The notes: a model not told the origin generated them from the letters alone. DNA of 36,077 bases from Klebsiella pneumoniae (GCA_945865755.1 CAMBFS010000022.1:1-36077); one strand, 5' to 3'. Counted from the first letter of the stretch, positions 25,654 through 34,238 are shown. Numbers and translations are program-made.

Positions 25654-27165
25654 ATGTACCGGAAGAAGAAATCGTTCCGCAATGAGAACACGACCTCGAT
25701 CCCATCAATCCTGGCGGCTACGAGTGGGGTGTTGAGCGCGGTCAGTATCCTCTTTCCGTCGCTGTTTTTTCTTATTTGGATTGCCTTCATCCCGTTCTTT
25801 CTCTCGCTGAGCGGACGGTCCGCTGGTCAACGCCTTCTGCTTGGTCTCACCACTGGGGTCATGTACTTTGGCGGCGCCTATTACTGGGTGTGTTTGAGTA
25901 CCGTCACATTCTTCGCTTTCTCCCCCTTCGTTGCCTTGGTGTTCTTTATCGGGTTTCTCGCCTGGCATGGCTTCGTCTTCGCACTGTTTGCCGTGGCCCT
26001 TCGGCAACCTTCCTCCACCAGTGGACAACTGCTGTTCGCCGCCTTGCTGTGGGTAGTGCTGGAGCACTACTATCCGACGCTGGTCCCCTGGCAGTTTGGC
26101 GCTATTCTCCAACCACATCTGGCGACCTTACAGCTCGCTGAAGTCACGGGCGGCGCGGGATTGAGTTTCCTCATTGTTCTGGTCAACGGTTGGCTCTTTC
26201 GCGCATACGAACAGTATCGTATGGGCGCTGCGTGGGGGGGCTTCATTGTGGCGGCCATTGGGGTGGTCCTCGCGCTTGATGTTCATGGTCGCTGGCGGCT
26301 CGTGCACCTGGAAGCGGAGCCACCGACCCGCCCCCTGTCCGTCGCGATCGTGCAAGGCAACGCTCCTCCCATGCGAGAGGTGACCGAGGAATCGTTTGCG
26401 CGTAGTTTCCAAGCCTACGCCCAGTTGTCACTCAGCGCGGCGGCGGCGCACCCCGCTTTGATCGTCTGGCCAGAAATGGCAGTGCGGGCACTCCTCCGTA
26501 CCGACGATGCGGCGCGCGACGCGCTCTTCTCCTTGGCGGAACAGGGGGGAACCCCGTTGTTCGTGGGCGCGCTTGATGACCGACAAGACGGAGAGATGCT
26601 CAACAGCGCTTTTCTCGTGTCCCCCGCTGGCGAGTTCTTTGGGGTGTATCACAAGACGCGGTTGTTACCGTTTGCCGAGTTCTTGCCTTGGCCCTTTGAG
26701 GTGTTCAGCCGTTGGTGGCCCGTGCCGAGCGTAGTGGCGGGCGACCAGAGCGCTCCATTGCTGCTTCCCAACACCCGATTCGCCGTGGCGATTTGCTATG
26801 AAGCGTTGTTTCCAGGGGTCTTCCGTCAGGCGCTGAACGAGGGGGCGGAATTTCTTGTGATCCTCACTAACGATGTGTGGCTCGGCGACACCAATGGGCC
26901 GTGGCAGCCTCTGCAATCGGCGGTGCTGCGAGCGGTGGAAAGCCGGCGGTGGCTCGTGCGCGCGGCCAACTCTGGGGTCAGCGCTGTGATCGCGCCAAGC
27001 GGGCGTATCGTGGCCCAGACAGAGTTGTTTACCGCGGCAACGTTACACAAACAGATCACCCTCAGACAAGACCTCACGGTCTACACCCGCTGGGGGGACT
27101 GGTTCGTGTTTATCTGTCTGGCGGGCGTCTGCCTTAATTCCCTCTCCCGGCTGGGAGAGGGTTAG
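25654..27165 (+). CDS. lnt: Apolipoprotein N-acyltransferase
   Basis: 503 residues. It N-acylates lipoproteins in the inner membrane, a step needed for outer-membrane sorting. Several hydrophobic segments in the first 210 residues precede a nitrilase-like periplasmic domain. The catalytic triad is Glu274 (VWPEMA), Lys334 (YHKTRLLPFAEFLPW) and Cys381 (ICYEALFP), close to E. coli positions 267, 335 and 387. The last codons and the TAG stop lie inside a palindromic repeat, so the C-terminus (SRLGEG) is probably derived from that element. Confidence 0.94.
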   Translation: MYRKKKSFRNENTTSIPSILAATSGVLSAVSILFPSLFFLIWIAFIPFFLSLSGRSAGQRLLLGLTTGVMYFGGAYYWVCLSTVTFFAFSPFVALVFFIGFLAWHGFVFALFAVALRQPSSTSGQLLFAALLWVVLEHYYPTLVPWQFGAILQPHLATLQLAEVTGGAGLSFLIVLVNGWLFRAYEQYRMGAAWGGFIVAAIGVVLALDVHGRWRLVHLEAEPPTRPLSVAIVQGNAPPMREVTEESFARSFQAYAQLSLSAAAAHPALIVWPEMAVRALLRTDDAARDALFSLAEQGGTPLFVGALDDRQDGEMLNSAFLVSPAGEFFGVYHKTRLLPFAEFLPWPFEVFSRWWPVPSVVAGDQSAPLLLPNTRFAVAICYEALFPGVFRQALNEGAEFLVILTNDVWLGDTNGPWQPLQSAVLRAVESRRWLVRAANSGVSAVIAPSGRIVAQTELFTAATLHKQITLRQDLTVYTRWGDWFVFICLAGVCLNSLSRLGEG

Positions 27166-27173
27166 GGTGAGGG
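27140..27173. repeat. REP-like palindrome overlapping the lnt stop codon
   Basis: CCCTCTCCC at 27140-27148 and GGGAGAGGG at 27153-27161 form a 9-base perfect stem with a 4-base loop, followed by TTAGGGTGAGGG. This word is a familiar dispersed intergenic palindrome in many proteobacterial genomes. It supplies the lnt stop codon and may act as a 3'-end stabiliser between the convergent lnt and propeller genes. Confidence 0.85.
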
Positions 27174-27193
27174 GGATCGAAGATGAATTCCTG

Positions 27194-28739
27194 CTATCGA
27201 GAATTCGGCGTAAACCGTATCACGTTGCCGCTCAGATAATCCGTGACGAACAACGCTGGCGAGGTGGTCGCGCGAAACACGAGACCAAATGGAGCTCCCA
27301 GTCCGGTGGCGAACAGGGTTTTCCCGCCCGTGGTATTGATCCGCCAGATGGCTCCATTGCCGGCATCAGCAACGTAGAGGTCGGTCCCAAAAGCCGCCCC
27401 TCCAGGCCCACCCAAAGGCCATCTCCATTGGGCTGACCATGCCGGTCGCAAAAGCAGTAGGGGAGCCACTTGATGAAACTCGCCAAATTTGTCCGCGACT
27501 CGGCTGTGTCACATACAGACTAGTACCTCCTCCTGGACTAAAGGCCAGCCCTTGGAGGTTGGGAAGATTGACGAGAGTAGAGATGGCACCAGTCGGTCCT
27601 ATCCGTCGCACCCCCGCGCCAAACAGATCCGTGACGAACACATTATTGAGGAAGGGACTTCCCAGGGGAGCGAACGCCATGCCTGTGGGTGCGAAATCGA
27701 GCGCTCGGATAAAAACACTGGTCGCGCCCGTGGTTGAGACACGAAAGAGTTCGCCGTCACCCGGTTGGACGGGGGCTTGTCCTCTGACATTAAAGAGGCG
27801 CGGGCGTGCGACAAAGATGTCCGTCCCAAATGCTCCCTCCCCGCGCTTGACCGCGACGCCACTGACGGGCGTGAATAACGAGAGCTGTCCTGTGGTTGGC
27901 ACCAGACGGAAAAGGCCAGCGGGCATCAGGGAATACCCCCGATCGAGCGGTGCCGAGCCAGCCACGACCAGCGGATTTCCACTCCCATCAAGCATCACGC
28001 CACGGGGGTGGGGAAGGCCACACGCATACGTCGTTTTGGTAAAAGTGCCGACGGAAATAGAGGTCATGCCACACGACACGTTCTGCGGACGATGCACTGT
28101 GAGTAAATTGAGGATGGCGACATTCTTGCCAGTGAGCACCTTCGTGGCATCAATAGCGCGAATCGTGTGAAAGAGGCGCAGCGGCGACGGTACCAGCGCG
28201 ACCGTGAAGGTTCCATTGCTTGGCGCCGGTGGGACCGTGCCCATTCCCAGCAACGCGTTCGTTACCGCATTGCGAATTTCGATCTTGCTTCCTGGGGTGC
28301 CGTATCCGGTGATTTGTGCCGCGTTTGGGAGGACTGGCTCCTTGATGACCGGAGGCTGGGCCGCGGTGACGACGACACTGGCGGAATAATAGTTCTTGGT
28401 CAGGTTGAACGCCTGAATGCGCTGGCCCACGACGAGCCGATTCGACAATACGACAGCGTACTGTCCATCAGCACTCGCGGCAACACTGCCTAACACCGCG
28501 TTCGTCGTGACGTCGAGAATCCGGATGGTTCCTGGGGCGCCTTCCTGGGACGCCAAAGAGCGGACGACCGTCGATCCGGCGACCGCCGACACCAGTTCAA
28601 TCTCCGCGATTCCTCCAGTGTGCCTCGCCACGCCCACATCACCGGCCTCGACCCGATCCGGCGGTACGGCGGCAAACAAACTGACGACAACGAGAAGGAT
28701 GGCAAGCAGGGGGTGTGGTTGAGTCTTATGATATTGCAT
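27194..28739 (-). pseudogene. Secreted NHL/SMP-30-like propeller protein with a frameshift
   Basis: Two frames together encode a 514-residue protein once one base is removed. Frame 1 runs from the ATG at 28739 to a TGA at 27366-27368; frame 2 covers 27469-27194 and ends in VIRFTPNSR. The shift is in CCCACCCAAA near 27408-27416, where an extra base breaks the expected GGPGGAAFGTDLY. A signal peptide (AAVPPDRVEA) and Ig-like segments (ILDVTTNAVLGSVAASADGQ, IEIRNAVTNALLGMG) precede NHL-like blades (LFRVSTTGATSVF, GVRRIGPTGAISTLV, IWRVSSSGSPTAFATG). This is either a recent mutation or a sequencing error. The ribosome-binding site is AAGGA. Confidence 0.8.
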
Positions 28740-28772
28740 GTGTTGTCCTTATATTCGTACGCCGACGTCTGA

Positions 28773-30170
28773 TTATCGTTCGCAGGAATCACCGACCCCG
28801 TTCCTGTCTGTATCCGCTTGCGAGAACAGGTGGGTCTGGAATCGCAGCCCTTGAGTGATCCGCGTCTGGCTGATGGAGAGAAATTCTTGACACCGTCCGC
28901 CCGGTAACGTGGCCTCCGGTTCGCGGTCGATGCCATGTCCGACCGTCATCGCGACGGGCTTGTACGCTCCCAGATTGGCGCGGTGTTGTCCGAACCCGAC
29001 GCCAGCGCCCGCGTCATAGAGCGGGGATGTGGTGAAACTGAACTTGAGATTGTCCCAATCATTGTAGCCTTCCAGGGTGTTCCGTAATGGGAGCGCCTGG
29101 AACGTGCGGTCGCCATTGGGGTTGGCCACGACGCCGGCAGTCATGGCGCCCGAGCAATTCCAGTCGATCGCACCGGAGCTGACCTTCGTTCTCATGGGGA
29201 AATCCGGACAAAAGAACCGGGTGAAGTCGGCGCCGCCGTCCTGGATGCCGACCCCTTCATTCAGCGCCTCTTCGTTGAGCGTGGGAAGCGCGGCACGAGA
29301 GAAATCGAAGCGGATGCCAGTGTTGCTGCGAATGCCCAAAACTTGGAAGAAATAGTTCATTCCACTGACGTAGTTCGGCTTATAGTTTTCAATGCGCGCC
29401 TCGGCGGGAAGGGGACCGCCGCCGCCGTGCTCTAAACCGAAGGTATGCCCGATTTCATGGAGAAAGGTGCCGATTTGATCAGTGACTTTGCCAACGGGCA
29501 GCCCGGTTTCATTGGGCCAAGCCCCCAGGGTGAGCATGAAATCATTGCCGAGGATTTCCGCCTGCCCGGAAGCGCTGCCCATCTCTTCGCCCGCGTCATG
29601 GGCCAGGATGCAATAGCGGTAATAGGAGGCGCGCGTCGCGAAATTGAAGTTGATGGCCTTGAGATCAAAAAAATTCGGTCCGCCTTTGCGGCTGGTGAAA
29701 TCGAGAAACCGTTGCTCGAGTTGGGGCGGGGGTTGCGGGAATTGGAGCGGGGTTTGTTCAATGTGGAGAGTAATGCCGGTACGAGAGCACGGAAAGCCCT
29801 CACAGATAGCGCTGGAACTGCACGCGCGGCCGTTTTGCGGTCCGCCTTGACACCCGAGACCGGGATTGGGAACCGGTGCGCTGGAAAATATCTGGGTTAG
29901 TTGCTGCACGGCCGTCGTGCTCATGCGATGACTATGTTCTCCGCGGTCGAGACCATCCCCATCGGCGTTGAAATCGATCTGCATGTAATTGCACTGGACA
30001 AAAACGTCCTTCCGCAGTCGATTACTACCGATACTCGTTTCTGTTGTGTCCAGAATGCCGTCGGCATCCGCATCTTGCGCCCAGCCGCTTTCTGGCAGGC
30101 CGCACAGGAACACTCCGGTTGATAAGAAAGCAAGGAAAAAAAGAGAGGGGAGTGGACGTGAAAAAATCAT
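28773..30170 (-). CDS. Secreted metzincin-like zinc metalloprotease with acidic calcium-loop-like stretches
   Basis: 465 residues. The signal peptide ends near residue 31 (PESGWAQ). The mature start has acidic loops like calcium-binding repeats (DADADGILD, then DFNADGDG), and the C-terminus has DTDRNGVGDS of the thrombospondin-3 type. The catalytic motif HEIGHTFGLEH uses His238, Glu239, His242 and His248, and a candidate Met-turn, YVSGMNYFF, follows at Met271. This matches the metzincin clan, though no named family was recognised. The ATG at 30170 is chosen because AGGAGA lies 7 bases upstream; an earlier start would disrupt the signal peptide. It is transcribed with the propeller gene, 33 bases apart. 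Confidence 0.85.
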   Translation of the reverse strand: MIFSRPLPSLFFLAFLSTGVFLCGLPESGWAQDADADGILDTTETSIGSNRLRKDVFVQCNYMQIDFNADGDGLDRGEHSHRMSTTAVQQLTQIFSSAPVPNPGLGCQGGPQNGRACSSSAICEGFPCSRTGITLHIEQTPLQFPQPPPQLEQRFLDFTSRKGGPNFFDLKAINFNFATRASYYRYCILAHDAGEEMGSASGQAEILGNDFMLTLGAWPNETGLPVGKVTDQIGTFLHEIGHTFGLEHGGGGPLPAEARIENYKPNYVSGMNYFFQVLGIRSNTGIRFDFSRAALPTLNEEALNEGVGIQDGGADFTRFFCPDFPMRTKVSSGAIDWNCSGAMTAGVVANPNGDRTFQALPLRNTLEGYNDWDNLKFSFTTSPLYDAGAGVGFGQHRANLGAYKPVAMTVGHGIDREPEATLPGGRCQEFLSISQTRITQGLRFQTHLFSQADTDRNGVGDSCER

Positions 30171-30220
30171 GGCAATATCTCCTAGTCGTCGATGATACCC
30201 AGGCTCGGTGGTGGTATGCA

Positions 30221-30250
30221 AATCGGGACGCGAAAAATCGCGTCCCGATT
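30221..30250. repeat. 12-bp perfect hairpin upstream of the metalloprotease gene
   Basis: AATCGGGACGCG at 30221-30232 pairs with CGCGTCCCGATT at 30239-30250 across a 6-base A-rich loop. On the minus strand it lies 51 bases upstream of the protease ATG, in the gap after the 182-residue gene. No T-run follows on either strand, so a simple intrinsic terminator is unlikely. A regulatory leader, an RNA processing site or a repeat remnant are alternatives. Confidence 0.9.
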
Positions 30251-30332
30251 GTTGTGTCATTCTCGACTTTTTGGGTCAATAGCGCTGTCCTCACCTACGA
30301 GCGGCCTTCACGATCAGGTCAGTACCTAGGGG

Positions 30333-30881
30333 CTAGGGGATCAGTGCGCTAGAGCAGACCACGCTCAGCGAGCGGTCGAGCACTGTGGTCGCGGGGGCTC
30401 CGGTGGCTCGTCCGGTCCACCGGATGATATGGGCGGCTCCCGCCGGCAGGGTAAAAAATCCGGTGCTCGTGACTTCCTTAATACGATTATCCGGAACAAT
30501 CGCGCCGCCAACCGCGACATCTTGGAACAGGACCGTACGTTCTTTTCCGCCATCAATTGGATTGCAGGCTGTGGCCACAGGCTGATCAAGCGTCAGGTTA
30601 AAAGTGTAGAACCCATTGCCATTCGGGTGGGCGACATCCGCGCTTCCGGTTACCGCGCAGTAGCGCGGGAAGGTGGCGAGTGGGACAATTTTCTGGTTCA
30701 GTGTGATGCATCCTCCTGCTGGGATCACGAGGTTGACATTCGTGTCATTGCCACCGACCTGGGCCAAGGCGGAGCTAGCTCCGAGTGCCAACGAGGCAGG
30801 AAGCGCTGCCGCTACTACCATCTTTCTCCAGTTTTTACCGTTCATCCACAACCGAACACTTTGTACAAATGACGTATTCAT
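30333..30881 (-). CDS. Small exported protein of unknown function (182 residues)
   Basis: The gene starts at the ATG at 30881 with AAGGAGA 7 bases upstream, giving an N-terminus with a long basic region and a signal peptide (GKNWRKMVVAAALP, ending SSALAQ near residue 41). The mature part is about 140 residues, low in charge, rich in Val/Thr/Ala and with five cysteines (GGCITL, PRYCAV, TACNPI, VVCSS and one earlier in the frame at the signal region if a longer start is used). It looks like a beta-sandwich secreted protein, but no family is recognised. It is in a run of minus-strand exported genes. Confidence 0.7.
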   Translation of the reverse strand: MNTSFVQSVRLWMNGKNWRKMVVAAALPASLALGASSALAQVGGNDTNVNLVIPAGGCITLNQKIVPLATFPRYCAVTGSADVAHPNGNGFYTFNLTLDQPVATACNPIDGGKERTVLFQDVAVGGAIVPDNRIKEVTSTGFFTLPAGAAHIIRWTGRATGAPATTVLDRSLSVVCSSALIP

Positions 30882-30939
30882 CGAAAATCTCCTTTTATAA
30901 AGTGAAGTGTTGATCTTGGGACAAGAGTTTCTGCTCTGT

Positions 30940-31353
30940 CTACTGACCACAAATGACCGCATATTCGACGTCCACTATCCGAATAAGAGCGCGATTCGCG
31001 GCGGTTGTCTGTGCTCCTAAGAAGGTGAGCACCTTGCCTTTGAGATCGGCGACCGTCTTGGGATCGTCTTTGATCTTGATGTCGAGTTCGGTGAGACGTG
31101 GGATAGCGTTAAGTGCGGCGAAATCAGCGGCGGCAATAGGAGCGAGCTGACCCTGGCCAATCATGAAGATGATTTTATCAAAGTGAAGGACCGCCAGCGC
31201 CGTGGTCGGGCTTGTTGAAGTTGCGGCCCAACAACGAGCCACGGCGCCGACCCCTTTGCCATCGACTGGCGGCACGACGGCGAGCGCTTGGCTGGCGGAC
31301 ACCACAGGAGTCGCGGAAAGCATCAAGGACAGTAATATTGAACGCGTATTCAT
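30940..31353 (-). CDS. Small exported protein of unknown function (137 residues)
   Basis: The ATG at 31353 has AAGGGGG upstream and gives MNTRSILLSLMLSATPVV, a clear signal peptide ending near ASQALA. The mature part is about 112 residues and mostly helical by composition, with LAVLHFDKIIFMIGQGQLAPIA-like hydrophobic and DIKIKDDPKTVADLKGKVLTF-like charged stretches. Only two cysteines occur (RCWAA and VICGQ), one near each end, possibly a disulfide. No family is recognised. It lies 58 bases upstream of the next minus-strand exported gene. Confidence 0.7.
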   Translation of the reverse strand: MNTRSILLSLMLSATPVVSASQALAVVPPVDGKGVGAVARCWAATSTSPTTALAVLHFDKIIFMIGQGQLAPIAAADFAALNAIPRLTELDIKIKDDPKTVADLKGKVLTFLGAQTTAANRALIRIVDVEYAVICGQ

Positions 31354-31410
31354 AATCGTTTCCCCCTTACTAGCGAAGTGGTTAAATTGTTGATTGTTGA
31401 CCGTGGACCG

Positions 31411-31466
31411 AGTCCCGTGGGACAAGTCCCGTGGGCCGGGTCCCGTGGGACAAGTCCCGCGCCATT
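31411..31466. repeat. 14-bp tandem palindromic repeats
   Basis: Three units of 14 bases (AGTCCCGTGGGACA, AGTCCCGTGGGCCG, GGTCCCGTGGGACA) at 31411-31452 are followed by a degenerate fourth (AGTCCCGCGCCATT) to 31466. Each unit contains a near-palindrome, GTCCCGTGGGAC. The array lies in the non-coding gap 31354-31588 between two minus-strand genes, upstream of the 137-residue gene. Regulatory binding site, REP-like repeat and terminator roles are all possible. Confidence 0.92.
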
Positions 31467-31588
31467 GCCGCCGGGTTGCTTGTTGTATTCGTATGTCGCG
31501 AGGCCCTCCTTTTCCTTTTTGATTTTGTGTAGTGCCCGGAGTTGTCGGTATGCGTGCACCATCGGTCGTGAAGACAGGATGCGTTGGG

Positions 31589-32368
31589 CTATTCCTCTAC
31601 TTCCGCCAACATCTCAGTCGCCGCGGTACGGACCTGGGGATCGTGTTCGCTGGTGGAAAGCTGCTGTAGCACTGGGCGAATTCTTGCATCCTGTTCAACA
31701 AGTCCGCCGAGAAATCCAATTGCCTCAATACGACGATCTCGATCAGCGTCATGCAAAGCGGTATCCAGTTGCGACTCCAGCATTCCGCCAATTTCGGCTT
31801 CGACCTCGGTGGCAGTTTCTTCGTCAGGAATTGGGGCGAACTCTTGTGGGAGTTCGGAAGCGCCCTCGTTGACGTTAATCCCCTCAGTCATTGGTGCGGA
31901 CTCCAAGGTCGGGGAAACCCCGGTTTGCGTAGGGGAGGGCCGTGTCGCAATCCAAATTTCCTTCAGGCGGGCTTTGTCCTCGGTTGAGGCGTATACCAAC
32001 AAGAAGTTGTTTCCCCCCAACACGCGCGGTATTGCTTCGGCGATAGGTAAGGCGGTGAAGGTCACTGACACCTGACGCGGGTCCGGTTGTCCAAGCCATA
32101 CGACTTTTGCTCCGCTCAGGCGGCTCACTTCGCTCAGCACCTGAGGAAGCGGAGTTGCCCTGACGTGGGCGGTCAGCAGTCCATTGTGTAACTGGAGGCC
32201 ACTGCCCACAGTGACCGTCTTTCCACTCTGTGGTCGGTCAGCGGCTGCCCAGGTTTCCGTATCGCCGCTCGGATTCACGACGAGAAACGCCAGGAGGCAG
32301 CCAGTCAACCGGGATCTCCAGCGCCGAGCACGGCGGTTCGATAAGAGAGAGGTCTGTATCTGTCGCAT
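31589..32368 (-). CDS. Exported protein with STN-like and HEAT-repeat domains
   Basis: 259 residues. A positively charged N-terminus and a hydrophobic segment (LTGCLLAFLVVNP) form a signal peptide. Residues about 50-140 (LLTAHVRATPLPQVLSEVSR, then VTFTALPIAEAIPRVLGGNN) resemble a secretin/TonB short N-terminal (STN) domain. An acidic Pro/Glu linker leads to HEAT-type helices at about 195-259 (ALHDADRDRRIEAIGFLGGL and VRTAATEMLAEV). No barrel, secretin ring or TonB motif follows, so it is not a whole receptor. The ATG at 32368 has AAAGGAA upstream. It diverges from the + strand cassette across a 158-base gap. Confidence 0.72.
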   Translation of the reverse strand: MRQIQTSLLSNRRARRWRSRLTGCLLAFLVVNPSGDTETWAAADRPQSGKTVTVGSGLQLHNGLLTAHVRATPLPQVLSEVSRLSGAKVVWLGQPDPRQVSVTFTALPIAEAIPRVLGGNNFLLVYASTEDKARLKEIWIATRPSPTQTGVSPTLESAPMTEGINVNEGASELPQEFAPIPDEETATEVEAEIGGMLESQLDTALHDADRDRRIEAIGFLGGLVEQDARIRPVLQQLSTSEHDPQVRTAATEMLAEVEE

Positions 32369-32526
32369 AGCGATTCCTTTGCGTCCGATAACGAATAACG
32401 GTCTGCTCCTTATTGCTCGTGTAGTGACCGCAGTTGCCCGGTGTGGAGTGGGGCGAGAGCAAGGAAGCCGTGGTCGTTGACAACCTCCAGCCGCGCGGCA
32501 ACGATACGGACTCGCAGGTGAAAGGC
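32369..32526. other. Divergent intergenic region
   Basis: 158 bases between the STN/HEAT gene (minus) and the first cassette gene (plus). It should hold the promoters for both directions. An ATAACGAATAACG repeat near 32385-32402 is the only notable word. The + strand frame stays open through much of this region from a TTG at 32434, but no start there is convincing. Confidence 0.45.
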
Positions 32527-33630
32527 ATGACAGAAGCTGAAGTGGTGCTCGTGCAAAACGCGGTGGAGGCAATGCTCGACAGCCGGGATGGTCGTGCCTT
32601 TGATCTCGGCAATCCGGCGCACCTCACACGCTTAGTGCAACATGCACGTGAGCAAGTGCCCGCCGCGACGGCAGAAGAGTTGTGGATCACCGTCGTGCTC
32701 AGTTGGTTAGGACCGCGGTCCGCTGGCCCTCCTCCCCTGTCAATCCGGCAAGAGTTACAAGACCTCCTCCGACAGATGGTTCTCGACGAGCACGCCCGGC
32801 ACGAGCGCGTCATGGAATTCGCGATCGCATACGGGTGTGGCAAATGGCGCGAGGTACAGCTTGGCACTGGGGGGTGGAAACATCGTTGGCCAGGAGCCAT
32901 GCGTGGCCTCGTTCGCGCCCTCGAACCAGCAGTCGCGCAGGCCAACCGTTGGCTGGCTGAGCATGTGGTTGGCTTTCCCCAGGATCGCAGTCGTCCACTG
33001 ACCGAAGGGTTCACTGAGGACACGGCGATATGGTCCGACGCCTGGATGTTGGCCAGTCGGCTTGTCCGGCCGGAGCACCAATTGTCTCTCCCGGAAAACG
33101 CGACCCTTACGCTGGAATGTACCGCTGAAGGAACGGAGGTCGTGACCGAAACCCGAGACTACGAAACGCTGATCCCTCCAGGAGCGAAAGCCGTGTGGAC
33201 CATGCTGGACCACGGCGGCGAGCTACGGCTTTCCACGGACGAGTCCTTCGCTTTACCGTCGAGCGCGGTGGTGTTGCTGCTGGCGCGAGACGAGGATGTC
33301 ATCATCAAGACCCTGGTTGGCGAATTCAGCCAACAGGGACGGATCAAGGTGGGAAAAGAGGCCCTTATCCCAGGACCCCTGGGTCTCGCGTTGTGGGAGT
33401 GTACTTGCGGCACTACACATTGTGTGGAGCGGCATCGCCTGGAGAGTTGGAATCCCGCGCAGGCGGTGCGCAAAACCGATATGAATGAAGAAACAGGCAA
33501 AAGAGACGCCACCATTACCCTCTGGGACTACGTCGCCTCGGCGGTGAAGGGGCCCCAAGCGAGTCTGAAAACCGGCGCCTTCGTGCAAGGATGTTATTTT
33601 CCCTTGCTGGCGCAGGAGGGGCTGGTCTAA
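32527..33630 (+). CDS. Unrecognised protein, cassette gene 1 (367 residues)
   Basis: No family is recognised. The first 190 residues look helical (VVLVQNAVEAMLDSRDGRAF and LRQMVLDEHARHERVMEFAI). The second half looks beta-rich (LTLECTAEGTEVVTETRDYE, then ELRLSTDESFALPSSAVVLL). A cysteine cluster, ECTCGTTHC, near residue 315 may bind metal. No signal peptide or membrane segment is seen, so it is probably cytosolic. The ATG at 32527 is preferred; earlier in-frame TTG or GTG codons could extend it by up to 31 residues. Its stop overlaps the next ATG (TAATG at 33628), indicating coupling. Confidence 0.7.
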   Translation: MTEAEVVLVQNAVEAMLDSRDGRAFDLGNPAHLTRLVQHAREQVPAATAEELWITVVLSWLGPRSAGPPPLSIRQELQDLLRQMVLDEHARHERVMEFAIAYGCGKWREVQLGTGGWKHRWPGAMRGLVRALEPAVAQANRWLAEHVVGFPQDRSRPLTEGFTEDTAIWSDAWMLASRLVRPEHQLSLPENATLTLECTAEGTEVVTETRDYETLIPPGAKAVWTMLDHGGELRLSTDESFALPSSAVVLLLARDEDVIIKTLVGEFSQQGRIKVGKEALIPGPLGLALWECTCGTTHCVERHRLESWNPAQAVRKTDMNEETGKRDATITLWDYVASAVKGPQASLKTGAFVQGCYFPLLAQEGLV

Positions 33631-34238
33631 TGCGACTTCGCCTGGCGCCAGTTGAGTATAAAGTGTGTACGACCGTTGATTGTGGCGGTTCCTATGAAGG
33701 AGACCGTTGTCCGCACTGCCGATCCGCGTTCGATCCCACGCGTGAGCGGAAAGAGCTAGCGGACCGCTTGATTCTTGTGGATGTTGACCCGGCGATTTAC
33801 GAGCAGGCCCACCGTTGTCGCTGCCCGGTCTGTAAGAACCTGTTCGACCTGCGCGCGGAGGACGTGATTACGCGAGCGCAATGCCGGCACTGTGCGCAGC
33901 CGCTGTTTTCCAGAACACAACTCCAGACGATGTGGGGAGACACGGAAACGTTGCTTCAGCGCGCCCGGAAGCTGGAACGCGCCCGGCGGCAGCTTGCCGC
34001 TTGTCCACATTGTGCGCACCCAGTCGCGTTAGTGTCGTGGTGTCCCTTGGCGGGTGCCGCGCCGCATGCCCCAGAGATTAGTGGCCTCCCGCAAAATCCA
34101 ATCGTGGTCTGGGTGCGCACGTTTCATAGCGGTGCCTCCTTGGCGGAGTTACAACAAGAAGTACGCGACGAAGCATGGGGCATAGTCAATGAGGAACTGA
34201 CGAGTACGTCAGACGAGGAGCCTACCGATGCCGAATAA
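33630..34238 (+). CDS. Multi-zinc-ribbon protein, cassette gene 2 (202 residues)
   Basis: Several cysteine pairs suggest three zinc ribbons: DCGGSYEGDRCPHC near the N-terminus, CRCPVC with QCRHC in the middle, and ACPHC with SWCP near residue 140. Between them is a helical, Arg-rich segment (LLQRARKLERARRQL). The acidic tail (STSDEEPTDAE) overlaps the next start by 11 bases. It may mediate protein or nucleic-acid contacts in the cassette. No specific family is recognised and no membrane signal is present. The ATG at 33630 overlaps the previous stop. Confidence 0.75.
   Translation: MRLRLAPVEYKVCTTVDCGGSYEGDRCPHCRSAFDPTRERKELADRLILVDVDPAIYEQAHRCRCPVCKNLFDLRAEDVITRAQCRHCAQPLFSRTQLQTMWGDTETLLQRARKLERARRQLAACPHCAHPVALVSWCPLAGAAPHAPEISGLPQNPIVVWVRTFHSGASLAELQQEVRDEAWGIVNEELTSTSDEEPTDAE

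Noticed and set aside
30221-30250. The 12-bp hairpin as a classic terminator
   Set aside because: No T-run follows on either strand.
32434-32526. TTG-initiated N-terminal extension of cassette gene 1
   Set aside because: Weak start codon with no Shine-Dalgarno sequence; the ATG at 32527 is simpler, although the extension cannot be excluded.
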